Of a stretch of 6,094 nt of DNA, positions 1 to 5,922 are shown piece after piece. Location: assembly GCA_005239585.1 (NCBI GenBank), contig SBBU01000146.1, positions 1 through 6,094 of the forward strand, written 5' to 3'. The translations under genes and the position numbers were made by a program. This stretch comes from Planctomycetaceae bacterium. GTDB lineage: Bacteria > Planctomycetota > MHYJ01 > SBBU01. How positions within the stretch are numbered: the first letter of the stretch is position 1; each line of letters starts with the position of its first letter. The notes below the pieces were generated by a model. The model was not told the DNA's origin. It saw nothing but the letters and a program-made list of their open reading frames with translations, and did no database searches.

Positions 1-1748
1 ATTTAAAACAAGCCCGGCAAAAGGCGATTACATATCTGGCAATAGCCCTCAAGACACTCAAGCCCGAGGCAAAAATTCCAGAATCAGTAAAAGAGCAGGC
101 TGACATTGTCCTTGAAAAAATAGCCAAGTGCGAGGGTTTTTGGCCGGAACAATCCGTATCCTGGCCCCTCTTCAGATACTCTGAAGATTTTTCACTATAT
201 CGCCCACGCGGTCACTATACGCAGAGCGAAACGCTTAAAAAATACTTTATCTGCATGACGTGGCTGGGACGCATGACCTTTATACTCAAAGGTGGCGAGC
301 CATACGGACGCGCAGACGAGCCGTTCCTTGTCTCATCGGAAGAATCGAATCAACAAACGCTTGCGGCCGCCTTGTTGACAAAAATCATGAATGAAACAAC
401 TCTGCCAGACAAAAGAAAGGCACAAGACGTGTGGGAAAAGATATATACTGTCACCTCATTCTTTGTCGGGCTTGCGGATGATCTTGGCCCGCAGGAATAC
501 AAAGATGCCTTGGTCAAGGTCTGCGGCAGTGCAATTGATCTGGCTGCACTTTCAGATCAGAACAAGCTAAACGAATTCAAGACAGAAATTGCAAGGCACA
601 ATCCGCCTGCAATATATAGCGGGACAGGCAATCAGGGTACTTTTGATCCCAGCGCGGGACCTGAGAAGCTCATCGAAGCGCTCCACAAGTCGATGGGTTT
701 TCGTCTTATGGGTCAGCGGTTTACCCCAGATGGATATGCAATGGGTAGATTGGTCTATCCAACGGTCAAGGAATACACTGGCACAGACTGGACCAAGACG
801 TTCACCGCGGAAAATACGGTTTTTGGGATAATGCGAGGATACTCAAGGGGCCTTGATGTAATGGCCCTTTTTGGTAGTAAGAGGGCTCAAGAGCTTATAG
901 AAGAGCTCGGCGATGATCAGTTTGCCCACTACGATGAGACATTCAATGAATTGAAAAAAGATTTTGCAAAATTAAGCGACCTTGACTGGAACCGCAATAT
1001 ATACTGGTCATGGCTTTACACACTAGGACCTCTCCTTGCAGAATATGGCGAGGGGTATCAGACATTCATGACAACTAGCGCCTATAGATCAAAATCGCTA
1101 AATACAGCCCTTGCCTCATGGGCACAGCTCAAACATGACACTATTTTGTATACCAAGAATCCAATGGAAATCCAGACAATGGGCATTCACGATGAAACCC
1201 TGCACTATGTAGAACCAACTCCCGAATTTTACGCCAGATTACTAGCCCTTGTAAGGATGACGAGTAATGGCCTGTTAGATATCATGGACGAGAAAATTCA
1301 TCGCTTCAAAGGGCTTGAAACACTGATTGAAACGCTCCTGCACATAAGCGAAAACGAGGTTGCGAACAAGAAACTTGATAAAAATCAGGTTCAATTCCTC
1401 GAAGAGTTCGCGCATGATGTCCTTACAAATTTATTGTCTGGTTTTGATGCCAAGGCGCTAAAGAGTTCTCTAATTGCAGATGTCTTTACGAACCCTGAAA
1501 ACAAAAAGACACTGCAAGTTGGTACTGGATCACTTAACCTTATGGTTACTTGTTACATCCTGCCGAGCGGTAAACTTGTCCTGGGTGCAGGCCCTGTCCT
1601 GAGTTTCTATGAATTCAAGCATCCAATGAGCGATCGCCTCGCCGACGAGAAATGGAGCGATATGCTTAAAAGCAAAGATGCCCCACAACAGCCTCTATGG
1701 ACAAAGCCATATACATCAACATCCACAACTTTTACTACTAAGGACTAA
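1..1748 (+). CDS. DUF3160 family protein, 3' part (start lies outside the window)
   Basis: The frame is open from the first complete codon at position 3, so the ATG at 255 is internal. The 84 residues before it belong to the protein and include the typical family stretch EDFSLYRPRGHYTQSETLKK. The visible part is 581 residues. Other segments I recognise as typical of DUF3160 proteins are FRLMGQRFTPDGYAM (about 233-247), SLNTALASWAQLKHDTILYT (365-384) and a C-terminal block with GPVLSFYEFKHPMSDRLADE followed by W. DUF3160 proteins are large, mostly helical and often exported; their biochemical role is not established, so I assign none. The missing N-terminus would hold any signal peptide. The gene converges on hemL and ends 10 bases before a shared hairpin. 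Family assignment is from memory of these conserved segments, with no search run. Confidence 0.85.
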   Translation, partial: LKQARQKAITYLAIALKTLKPEAKIPESVKEQADIVLEKIAKCEGFWPEQSVSWPLFRYSEDFSLYRPRGHYTQSETLKKYFICMTWLGRMTFILKGGEPYGRADEPFLVSSEESNQQTLAAALLTKIMNETTLPDKRKAQDVWEKIYTVTSFFVGLADDLGPQEYKDALVKVCGSAIDLAALSDQNKLNEFKTEIARHNPPAIYSGTGNQGTFDPSAGPEKLIEALHKSMGFRLMGQRFTPDGYAMGRLVYPTVKEYTGTDWTKTFTAENTVFGIMRGYSRGLDVMALFGSKRAQELIEELGDDQFAHYDETFNELKKDFAKLSDLDWNRNIYWSWLYTLGPLLAEYGEGYQTFMTTSAYRSKSLNTALASWAQLKHDTILYTKNPMEIQTMGIHDETLHYVEPTPEFYARLLALVRMTSNGLLDIMDEKIHRFKGLETLIETLLHISENEVANKKLDKNQVQFLEEFAHDVLTNLLSGFDAKALKSSLIADVFTNPENKKTLQVGTGSLNLMVTCYILPSGKLVLGAGPVLSFYEFKHPMSDRLADEKWSDMLKSKDAPQQPLWTKPYTSTSTTFTTKD

Positions 1749-1758
1749 AATTTGTAAC

Positions 1759-1787
1759 AAGCCTGCTGACTACTAGTCAGCAGGCTT
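1759..1787. terminator. Shared bidirectional hairpin between the DUF3160 gene and hemL
   Basis: A perfect inverted repeat has a 13-bp stem starting AAGCCTGCTGACT and a 3-base apex (1772-1774). It begins 10 bases after the DUF3160 stop codon and contains the last codons of hemL, whose TAG (1775-1773 on the - strand) is at the apex. On the - strand the stem is followed by a moderately T-rich run (TGTTACAAATTTT). On the + strand the tail is C/T-rich, so intrinsic termination looks better for hemL than for DUF3160. The position between convergent genes supports a two-way terminator. Confidence 0.75.
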
Positions 1788-3026
1788 CCTATCCCTTATT
1801 GCCTGAAGGAATCTATCAATATCTTTATGTGTATGTTGCACAGACAGAAAAGCTGCCTCGAATTGGCTGGGTGGGAGGTAAAAACCACGGCGAAGCATTG
1901 AATGAAAGAACTTTGCGTAACGCTTTGTGTTGCTTTTTAATGCGCTTGTGAGGTCAGTGACAGGCTCCTTCGTGAAGAAAATGGTAAACATTGAACCAAT
2001 TCTATTGATTGTCACATTTTTGAGTATTTTTTTTGCCTCGCTCACAAAATGATCACCCAATTCATCAAGCTTTTTATACAACTGAGGCCTTCTTTTCAGG
2101 AATTGAAGCTGTGCAAGCCCGGCATTAACCGCGATGGGATTTCCAGATAGCGTCCCCGCTTGATAGACAGGTCCATCAGGGGCCACAAGCCCCATCAATT
2201 TTTTGCCTGCAAGGTAAGCCCCTATTGGAAGCCCGCCGCCAATAATTTTCCCTAGCATTGTGATGTCCACTCTCAGACCGAGCTCGCTTGCAATAGGACC
2301 AAAGCGAAATCTAAAACCTGTGATGACCTCGTCAGCTATTAAAAGAATTCCAAATCTTTCTGAAGCCCAATTCAATGTCTTGATAAAATCATCTGCGGGC
2401 AAAACCACACCCATGTTCCCTGCTATAGGTTCAACGATGATGCATGCTACCTGACGGCCATATTTCTTGCAAAACCTGCGAAGCGCCTCGGAATTGTTAT
2501 ATGGGAGTAATCTGGTCAGCCTAGTAAATTCTTCAGGGACTCCTTTGCTTACAGGGAGTGAGATAGCGCCAGAACCAGCCTTTACAAGCAAGCTATCTGA
2601 ATGACCGTGATAACAGCCTTCGAATTTGATAATTAACTTTCTGTTTCTGTAGGCACGAGCAAGCCGAATCACTGACATGCCTGCCTCAGTGCCAGAATTG
2701 ACTAGTCGTATCCTGACGTCACCATCAAATGCTGAGGTTATCAACTTGGCCAGCCTAGTTTCATCCTGCGTCGGAGCCCCAAAGCACTGGGCACGAGCTG
2801 ATGTCTTCTTGATAGCTGAAACAACTGCCGGATGTGAATGACCAAGGATCAAGGGCCCCCATCCCAAGACAAGATCAGTATATTTTCTCCCCCCCACATC
2901 ATAGAGCCGTTGCCCTTTTCCCCTTGTGAAGAAAACAGGCGTCCCACCAACGCTTTTGAATGCCCTGACCGGGCTGTTCACACCTCCTGCAATATATTTT
3001 CTGGCCTCGCCAAAGAGATCATTCAT
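1773..3026 (-). CDS. hemL: Glutamate-1-semialdehyde 2,1-aminomutase
   Basis: This cytosolic PLP enzyme of the C5 tetrapyrrole pathway converts glutamate-1-semialdehyde, the product of HemA, to 5-aminolevulinate. It is an aminotransferase class III fold, usually a homodimer. From the ATG at 3026 the protein has 417 residues, close to E. coli HemL (426). Visible signatures are GGVNSPVRAF (14-23), GWGPLILGH (55-63), NSGTEAGMS (110-118), CYHGHSDS (138-145), EPIAGNMG (199-206), DEVITGFR (232-239), the PLP lysine K260 in MLGKIIGGG, and GTLSGNP (291-297). The open frame continues upstream to a GTG at 3104, adding 26 residues. I prefer ATG 3026 because MNDLFGEARKYIAGGVNSP matches the normal family N-terminus, and the extension would run into the vapBC -35 region. 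No good Shine-Dalgarno precedes ATG 3026, so the start is less certain than the function. The gene is divergent from vapBC. Confidence 0.95.
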   Translation of the reverse strand: MNDLFGEARKYIAGGVNSPVRAFKSVGGTPVFFTRGKGQRLYDVGGRKYTDLVLGWGPLILGHSHPAVVSAIKKTSARAQCFGAPTQDETRLAKLITSAFDGDVRIRLVNSGTEAGMSVIRLARAYRNRKLIIKFEGCYHGHSDSLLVKAGSGAISLPVSKGVPEEFTRLTRLLPYNNSEALRRFCKKYGRQVACIIVEPIAGNMGVVLPADDFIKTLNWASERFGILLIADEVITGFRFRFGPIASELGLRVDITMLGKIIGGGLPIGAYLAGKKLMGLVAPDGPVYQAGTLSGNPIAVNAGLAQLQFLKRRPQLYKKLDELGDHFVSEAKKILKNVTINRIGSMFTIFFTKEPVTDLTSALKSNTKRYAKFFHSMLRRGFYLPPSQFEAAFLSVQHTHKDIDRFLQAIRDRKPAD

Positions 3027-3097
3027 AAACTTGGCCAAATTTACCAATTCGTGAAATGTCTGGCAATAGATCTGGACAAACGAACCCATGTGGGTCA

Positions 3098-3126
3098 TTG
3101 ACACTTTAGCACTATAGTGCTATACT
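3098..3126 (+). promoter_or_regulatory. Sigma-70-type promoter of vapBC
   Basis: A perfect -35 TTGACA (3098-3103) is separated by exactly 17 bases from a -10 TATACT (3121-3126, 5 of 6 to consensus). Transcription should start near 3133. That gives a leader of about 34 bases before the ATG at 3167, and it would make the upstream GTG at 3134 essentially leaderless. The spacer holds the palindromic operator listed separately. Confidence 0.75.
3107..3122. promoter_or_regulatory. Palindromic operator, probable VapB (VapBC) binding site
   Basis: A perfect 16-bp palindrome, TAGCACTATAGTGCTA, lies between the -35 and -10 of the vapBC promoter and overlaps the first two bases of the -10. Ribbon-helix-helix antitoxins commonly bind such palindromes and repress their own operon, more tightly in complex with toxin. 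Its location and symmetry are seen directly; binding by this VapB is inferred. Confidence 0.7.
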
Positions 3127-3166
3127 ATGCCAAGTGAAGAATTCGAATGCGAATAGCAGGAAATCC

Positions 3167-3436
3167 ATGGCGAGGATAAATATTTACATTGCTCAAGCGC
3201 TTCGTACCAGGGTCAAAATAGCTGCTGCTAATAGGGGAACCTCCATTTCTGAATATTGCGTTAACGCCATAACAAGCGAGCTAGTAAAGGACTCAAGACA
3301 GGAAATCGGGAGAAAGCGAGCTAGAAAAGATGTTCTACATGACCTCTCTTCCCTTCAATCCAAAATCTCTAAAGGTCATATATTCTCTGTCTCATCAGGA
3401 GATCTGATTCATGAGGCAAGAGAGTGGCGAAAATAG
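3167..3436 (+). CDS. vapB: Ribbon-helix-helix antitoxin of the VapB type
   Basis: This is the antitoxin of a type II toxin-antitoxin pair: it should bind and neutralise the PIN-domain toxin encoded next and repress the operon through its DNA-binding N-terminus. From ATG 3167 it has 89 residues. The N-terminus reads as a ribbon-helix-helix: strand ARINIYI (2-8), helix about 9-22, then RGTSISEYCVNAITSEL forming the turn and second helix. The tail is charged and ends in DLIHEAREWRK, as expected for the part that wraps the toxin. The frame also allows a GTG start at 3134. I chose ATG 3167 because an AGGA (3158-3161) sits 5 bases upstream, the protein then begins just before the first strand, and GTG 3134 is at the predicted transcription start. 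The gene overlaps vapC by 13 bases, suggesting translational coupling. Confidence 0.85.
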   Translation: MARINIYIAQALRTRVKIAAANRGTSISEYCVNAITSELVKDSRQEIGRKRARKDVLHDLSSLQSKISKGHIFSVSSGDLIHEAREWRK

Positions 3437-3852
3437 TCGTAGACGCAAGCCTGGTGGCAATGCTCGCAATGCATGAGCAGCACAGCGCCAAGGCAATAAA
3501 GCTTGCTAATGAGTGGACAGCGCTCGACACGCAAATATTGGCACCAAGCTTGATTATTGCAGAGCTGACAAACGCATTTTATAAATGCGTCGTTCGGGGT
3601 GAAATAACGACGCAACAGGCTAAGCAGGCGCTAAAACTTGTATTCGAGCTCGGGATCGAAATAAAAGAAGAGCTCGGCTTACAATTTAGGACAATTGAAC
3701 TCGCATGCGAGTTCAAACTTCCTGCGACGTATGACTGTCATTACCTTGCCCTAGCAGAACACCATAGATGCGAGTTGTGGACAGGTGATAAAAGGCTTTA
3801 TAATTCTGTCAACAAAAAACTCCAATGGGTAAAGTGGATCGGTAAATACTGA
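3424..3852 (+). CDS. vapC: PIN-domain ribonuclease toxin of the VapC type
   Basis: The toxin of the pair, a metal-dependent RNase. Characterised VapC toxins cut tRNA or rRNA sites, but this one's target cannot be read from sequence. At 142 residues it is normal in length. The four acidic PIN residues are present: D7 in VVDASLV, E47 in AELTNAF, D104 in TYDCHYLALAE and D122 in LWTGDKRLYNSV. It appears intact and should be active. Translation starts at GTG 3424, inside the end of vapB, with GAGG (3413-3416) 7 bases upstream. Overlap plus a GTG start is common for toxins kept below antitoxin level. A perfect 22-bp palindrome lies within the frame at 3695-3716. The gene ends 31 bases before the stop codon of a convergent TPR gene, and no strong terminator is seen in that gap. 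Confidence 0.93.
   Translation: MAKIVVDASLVAMLAMHEQHSAKAIKLANEWTALDTQILAPSLIIAELTNAFYKCVVRGEITTQQAKQALKLVFELGIEIKEELGLQFRTIELACEFKLPATYDCHYLALAEHHRCELWTGDKRLYNSVNKKLQWVKWIGKY
3695..3716. repeat. Perfect 22-bp palindrome inside vapC
   Basis: The half-site TTGAACTCGCA is followed directly by its exact complement, giving an uninterrupted 22-bp palindrome over codons 91-98 of vapC (IELACEFK). In RNA it could fold as a 9-bp stem, TTGAACTCG with CGAGTTCAA, closed by a CATG loop. Symmetry is seen directly; any function is unknown. Confidence 0.9.
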
Positions 3853-3883
3853 GGTTTGTTAACATGATATCTAATCTGTGCTA

Positions 3884-5053
3884 TCATTCTAAATCCCGGT
3901 GAGATATGAACTCTAAAAGTTCTTTAGCCTTGGCCTGATTGGGCTCGCCATTCTTTACAATTTCCTCCAAGTATGGAACGGCTATTTCTTTAAGCATTAA
4001 GAACGTCAAACAGTAGTATTCAAAAGTAATGCCTCCCGATTGCTCCAGGCTTGCCGGGCAGTGATCCAAAAGAGGTTTTAGAATGCGCTTGTCTTTTATA
4101 TATCGAGCACAGTAGAGAGCCCATTTTCCATCTTCACCAGACAAGCGTTCGGTTATGAATTCCAAGGCATTGTTACCCATTGCTCCTAGCATCTGTGCAG
4201 CTACCTTGGCTTTCCATAGACCGTTTTCTAGTACATCCTTGTGCAGGCAGAACATATATCTTTCTTCTAGCTCTTTGCCGAATGCGTACAGCCAGGCAAT
4301 GTCACCCCTCTTTTTTAACTCAACAATCTCCAGATACTCCGGTATCATGTATACCAAACTGCACGGATTTTCCTTTAGCTCAAGCTCCACCATAGCCTTA
4401 AGCTCCTTTACCTGTTTTCGCTTTACATAAATGTCGGCGAGAGAAACCAGGATTTTGTGATCACTATAGAGTTGCGATCTACGGTCTCGAATAGCGTCCC
4501 AGTAGGTCTCGATTGCCTTTTCTAGCTCTCCCTGTTTCTCGTAACACTCTCCGATAAATTGCTTATCAAGCCAGTCAAGTCTAGCAACATGGTTTCCGCA
4601 CATTCTCCGACGAGGATAATACTTGACTGCAACGAACATTGTTTCCAGCGCCTCTTTATATCTCCCTGTGCGAAAGTAAAGTAATGCTATTTCTCTTTGA
4701 ACCTCTGGACGGGGATCTTGATAAGTTTGAATATACCATTGAGCAGACCATTCCTGGTACCCTCTAATGATACGAGGAACCTTTAAAAATCTCTGAAATT
4801 CAGCGATAGCCTCGTCTATATGCCCAAGTTTTGCAAGAAGCCGTCCCACTTGACAGTGGGCTTCCTCATATTCCTCTACCTGCTGGCCCAGGCTGACAAT
4901 CTCACGAAACAGCTCAAGAGCCCCTTTGCGATCCCCCTTCTCTAATAACCGACTAGCTTTAGCAAACAACTCAATTGCATTGGCTTGTTTCTTTGGATCC
5001 TCGAGCTGAGCTGTTTTTGTCGATCCACACGAAGATAAGAGTGCTAGTCCCAC
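3884..5053 (-). CDS. TPR-repeat lipoprotein with HEAT-like C-terminus; signal peptide probably split by a frameshift
   Basis: The 389-residue frame opens at GTG 5053 and starts directly with hydrophobic residues and a lipobox, LLSSCGS, so the mature protein would be lipid-anchored at Cys9. Four TPR-like helix pairs are visible at about 23-55, 60-93, 115-147 and 158-190, with the typical A.....G....A pattern (for example LLAKLGHIDEAIAEFQRFL). The C-terminal third (about 279-385) looks like alpha-helical HEAT/PBS-lyase-type repeats (ALEFITERLSGEDGKWA, LKEIAVPYLEEIVKNG). Such proteins usually act as extracytoplasmic scaffolds; no specific partner can be named. The visible signal peptide is too short and a TAA directly precedes GTG 5053. 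A GTG at 5072 with a good Shine-Dalgarno lies one frame away, and removing one base joins them. The gene is on the same strand as, and downstream of, the methyltransferase gene. Confidence 0.8.
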   Translation of the reverse strand: MGLALLSSCGSTKTAQLEDPKKQANAIELFAKASRLLEKGDRKGALELFREIVSLGQQVEEYEEAHCQVGRLLAKLGHIDEAIAEFQRFLKVPRIIRGYQEWSAQWYIQTYQDPRPEVQREIALLYFRTGRYKEALETMFVAVKYYPRRRMCGNHVARLDWLDKQFIGECYEKQGELEKAIETYWDAIRDRRSQLYSDHKILVSLADIYVKRKQVKELKAMVELELKENPCSLVYMIPEYLEIVELKKRGDIAWLYAFGKELEERYMFCLHKDVLENGLWKAKVAAQMLGAMGNNALEFITERLSGEDGKWALYCARYIKDKRILKPLLDHCPASLEQSGGITFEYYCLTFLMLKEIAVPYLEEIVKNGEPNQAKAKELLEFISHRDLE

Positions 5054-5054
5054 T

Positions 5055-5085
5055 TATAGGTAATATCTTCACAACCTACCCTTTT
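5055..5085 (-). other. Out-of-frame ribosome binding site, GTG start and first codons of the TPR lipoprotein
   Basis: Reading the - strand, AAAAGGG (5085-5079) lies 6 bases before a GTG (5072-5070), which opens the codons for MKILPI (5072-5055). Skipping one base at 5054 continues into the codons for VGLALLSSCGS of the main frame. The joined peptide is a classical lipoprotein signal: a short basic start, a hydrophobic core, lipobox LSSC and Cys at residue 15. The main-frame GTG at 5053 has no Shine-Dalgarno. This suggests a one-base insertion in the cell or in the assembly. Confidence 0.55.
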
Positions 5086-5141
5086 ACAAGTATAGACGTT
5101 AAGCACTGAGGCTTTGCCTCTGTAAGCAGGATTGTTACGTA

Positions 5142-5175
5142 TGATCAAATTCCGCAACCTAACGGAATTCGATCA
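5142..5175 (-). terminator. Stem-loop starting at the methyltransferase stop codon
   Basis: On the - strand TGATCGAATTCCG (5175-5163) can pair with CGGAATTTGATCA (5154-5142). This gives a 13-bp stem with one G-U wobble and an 8-base loop. The first three bases are the TGA stop of the methyltransferase gene. No T-run follows (TACGTAACAATCC), so it is not a textbook intrinsic terminator. It could be a weak terminator or a 3'-end protecting hairpin. The rest of the gap to the TPR gene (5054-5141) holds only a short GAGGC/GCCTC hairpin (5108-5120) and no convincing promoter. Confidence 0.45.
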
Positions 5176-5814
5176 AGACAGTTTTAACGAGATTGAAACT
5201 CCATCCCTTATGGGAACAATCAGTGAGCAGAGTTCTTTCGACTCGAATATGAGACTGGTATATTCTTTCATCGCCAGAGTGTCGGGATCGTCAGTCTCCT
5301 CAATCACACTCCCGCCCCACAAGACGTTATCTGAGATCAACATGCCTTCCTTCCTGAGCCTCGGAATGGCCTTTTGAAAGGCCGTGGGGTAGCTTGCCTT
5401 GTCGATGTCATTGAAAATAATGTCGAATTCTCCATCGAGCTGTTCAATAAGCTTTAAAGAATCACCAACTAGAAATTCACAGCTGCTCTCTTGGATGCCA
5501 GCCTTTGCAAGAAAGCCGCGAGCCAGATCTATGTTATCCTGAGAATACTCTGTAAGCGTAATTTTGGCATCCTGGCCCATCGCCTTTGTAAACCAGTATG
5601 CAGAATATCCAAAGCCAGAGCCAAGCTCAAGAATTCGAGGTGGGCGAACGAGTTTGGTCAACAAATAAAGCACCCTTCCGACGAGCGGACCCACAATAGG
5701 AAAGTTTCGCTCTTTTGCGAGGCGATGCATCTCCACAAGCACACTATCAAAAGGGACATACAGATTTTTTATATACTGCTCGATCTTTGGATCTGTTATG
5801 AATTCAATACCCAT
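5173..5814 (-). CDS. SAM-dependent O-methyltransferase, COMT/CCoAOMT-like family
   Basis: A 213-residue cytosolic class I methyltransferase of the O-methyltransferase family 3 type (COMT, CCoAOMT, YrrM-like), normal in length for bacterial members. The glycine-rich SAM motif I is ILELGSGFGYSAYW (61-74), and the acidic residue for the ribose is probably E89 in TLTEYS. The divalent metal site of the family appears as D136 in FNDIDKASYP with D162-N163 in SDNVLWGGSV. The C-terminal strand motif is IRDGVSISLK (202-211). The family normally has FIDADK; here it reads FNDIDK, a mild change that keeps the metal-binding Asp. Known relatives methylate catechols, caffeoyl-CoA or tRNA (YrrM/TrmR), so the substrate is open. 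The ATG at 5814 is preceded by AGGA 9 bases upstream. A weak -35-like TTGACT (5851-5846) with TAGGAT 17 bases on (5828-5823) lies upstream but would leave almost no leader. Confidence 0.88.
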   Translation of the reverse strand: MGIEFITDPKIEQYIKNLYVPFDSVLVEMHRLAKERNFPIVGPLVGRVLYLLTKLVRPPRILELGSGFGYSAYWFTKAMGQDAKITLTEYSQDNIDLARGFLAKAGIQESSCEFLVGDSLKLIEQLDGEFDIIFNDIDKASYPTAFQKAIPRLRKEGMLISDNVLWGGSVIEETDDPDTLAMKEYTSLIFESKELCSLIVPIRDGVSISLKLS

Positions 5815-5868
5815 TCTGCCAAATCCTATTTTAAAATTACAGCCAAGTCAATTGCCCAGCGGATCGCA

Positions 5869-5896
5869 TTGACATACCTTTCTCTTCAGTTATATT
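5869..5896 (+). promoter_or_regulatory. Sigma-70-type promoter of the vWA-domain gene
   Basis: A perfect -35 TTGACA (5869-5874), 16-base spacer and -10 TATATT (5891-5896, 5 of 6) lie in the 108-base divergent gap. The start of transcription should fall near 5903, leaving a leader of about 20 bases that carries the Shine-Dalgarno. Confidence 0.65.
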
Positions 5897-5909
5897 TAGA
5901 TACGAGTTT

Positions 5910-5914
5910 GGAGG
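5910..5914 (+). promoter_or_regulatory. Strong ribosome binding site of the vWA-domain gene
   Basis: GGAGG is placed 8 bases before ATG 5923. It fixes the start of this window-truncated gene and suggests efficient translation. Confidence 0.85.
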
Positions 5915-5922
5915 TTTGACGG

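Noticed and set aside
589..831. 80-codon + strand open frame inside the DUF3160 gene
   Set aside because: It lies wholly within a well-supported gene in another frame, and I see no Shine-Dalgarno or recognisable protein features.
2260..3101. Two + strand open frames (2260-2454 and 2838-3101) opposite hemL
   Set aside because: They are antisense to conserved HemL motifs, with low-complexity translations and no supporting signals.
3141..3154. ATTCG-AATG-CGAAT inverted repeat in the vapB leader as a second operator
   Set aside because: The 5-bp arms do not resemble the 16-bp operator and probably occur by chance.
3409..3615. 68-codon - strand open frame opposite vapC
   Set aside because: It is antisense to the PIN domain coding region, Cys-rich by chance, with no start context.
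3864..3887. Possible terminator between vapC and the TPR gene (ATGATA...TATCAT)
   Set aside because: The stem is only 6 A/T-rich pairs with a 12-base loop and no T-run, too weak to call.
4155..4430. Overlapping + strand open frames opposite the TPR gene
   Set aside because: They are shadows of the TPR/HEAT frame; the Ser-rich translation is the reverse complement of a helical repeat protein.
5088..5093. TATACT on the - strand as a -10 for the TPR gene
   Set aside because: No acceptable -35 lies 16-18 bases upstream, and the implied transcription start would fall inside the Shine-Dalgarno.
5108..5120. GAGGC-TTT-GCCTC mini-hairpin upstream of the TPR gene
   Set aside because: A 5-bp stem without extension or T-run; it is common by chance.
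5132..5919. + strand open frames (5132-5377 and 5491-5919) opposite the methyltransferase
   Set aside because: They are antisense to conserved methyltransferase motifs; the second also runs through the promoter of the vWA gene.
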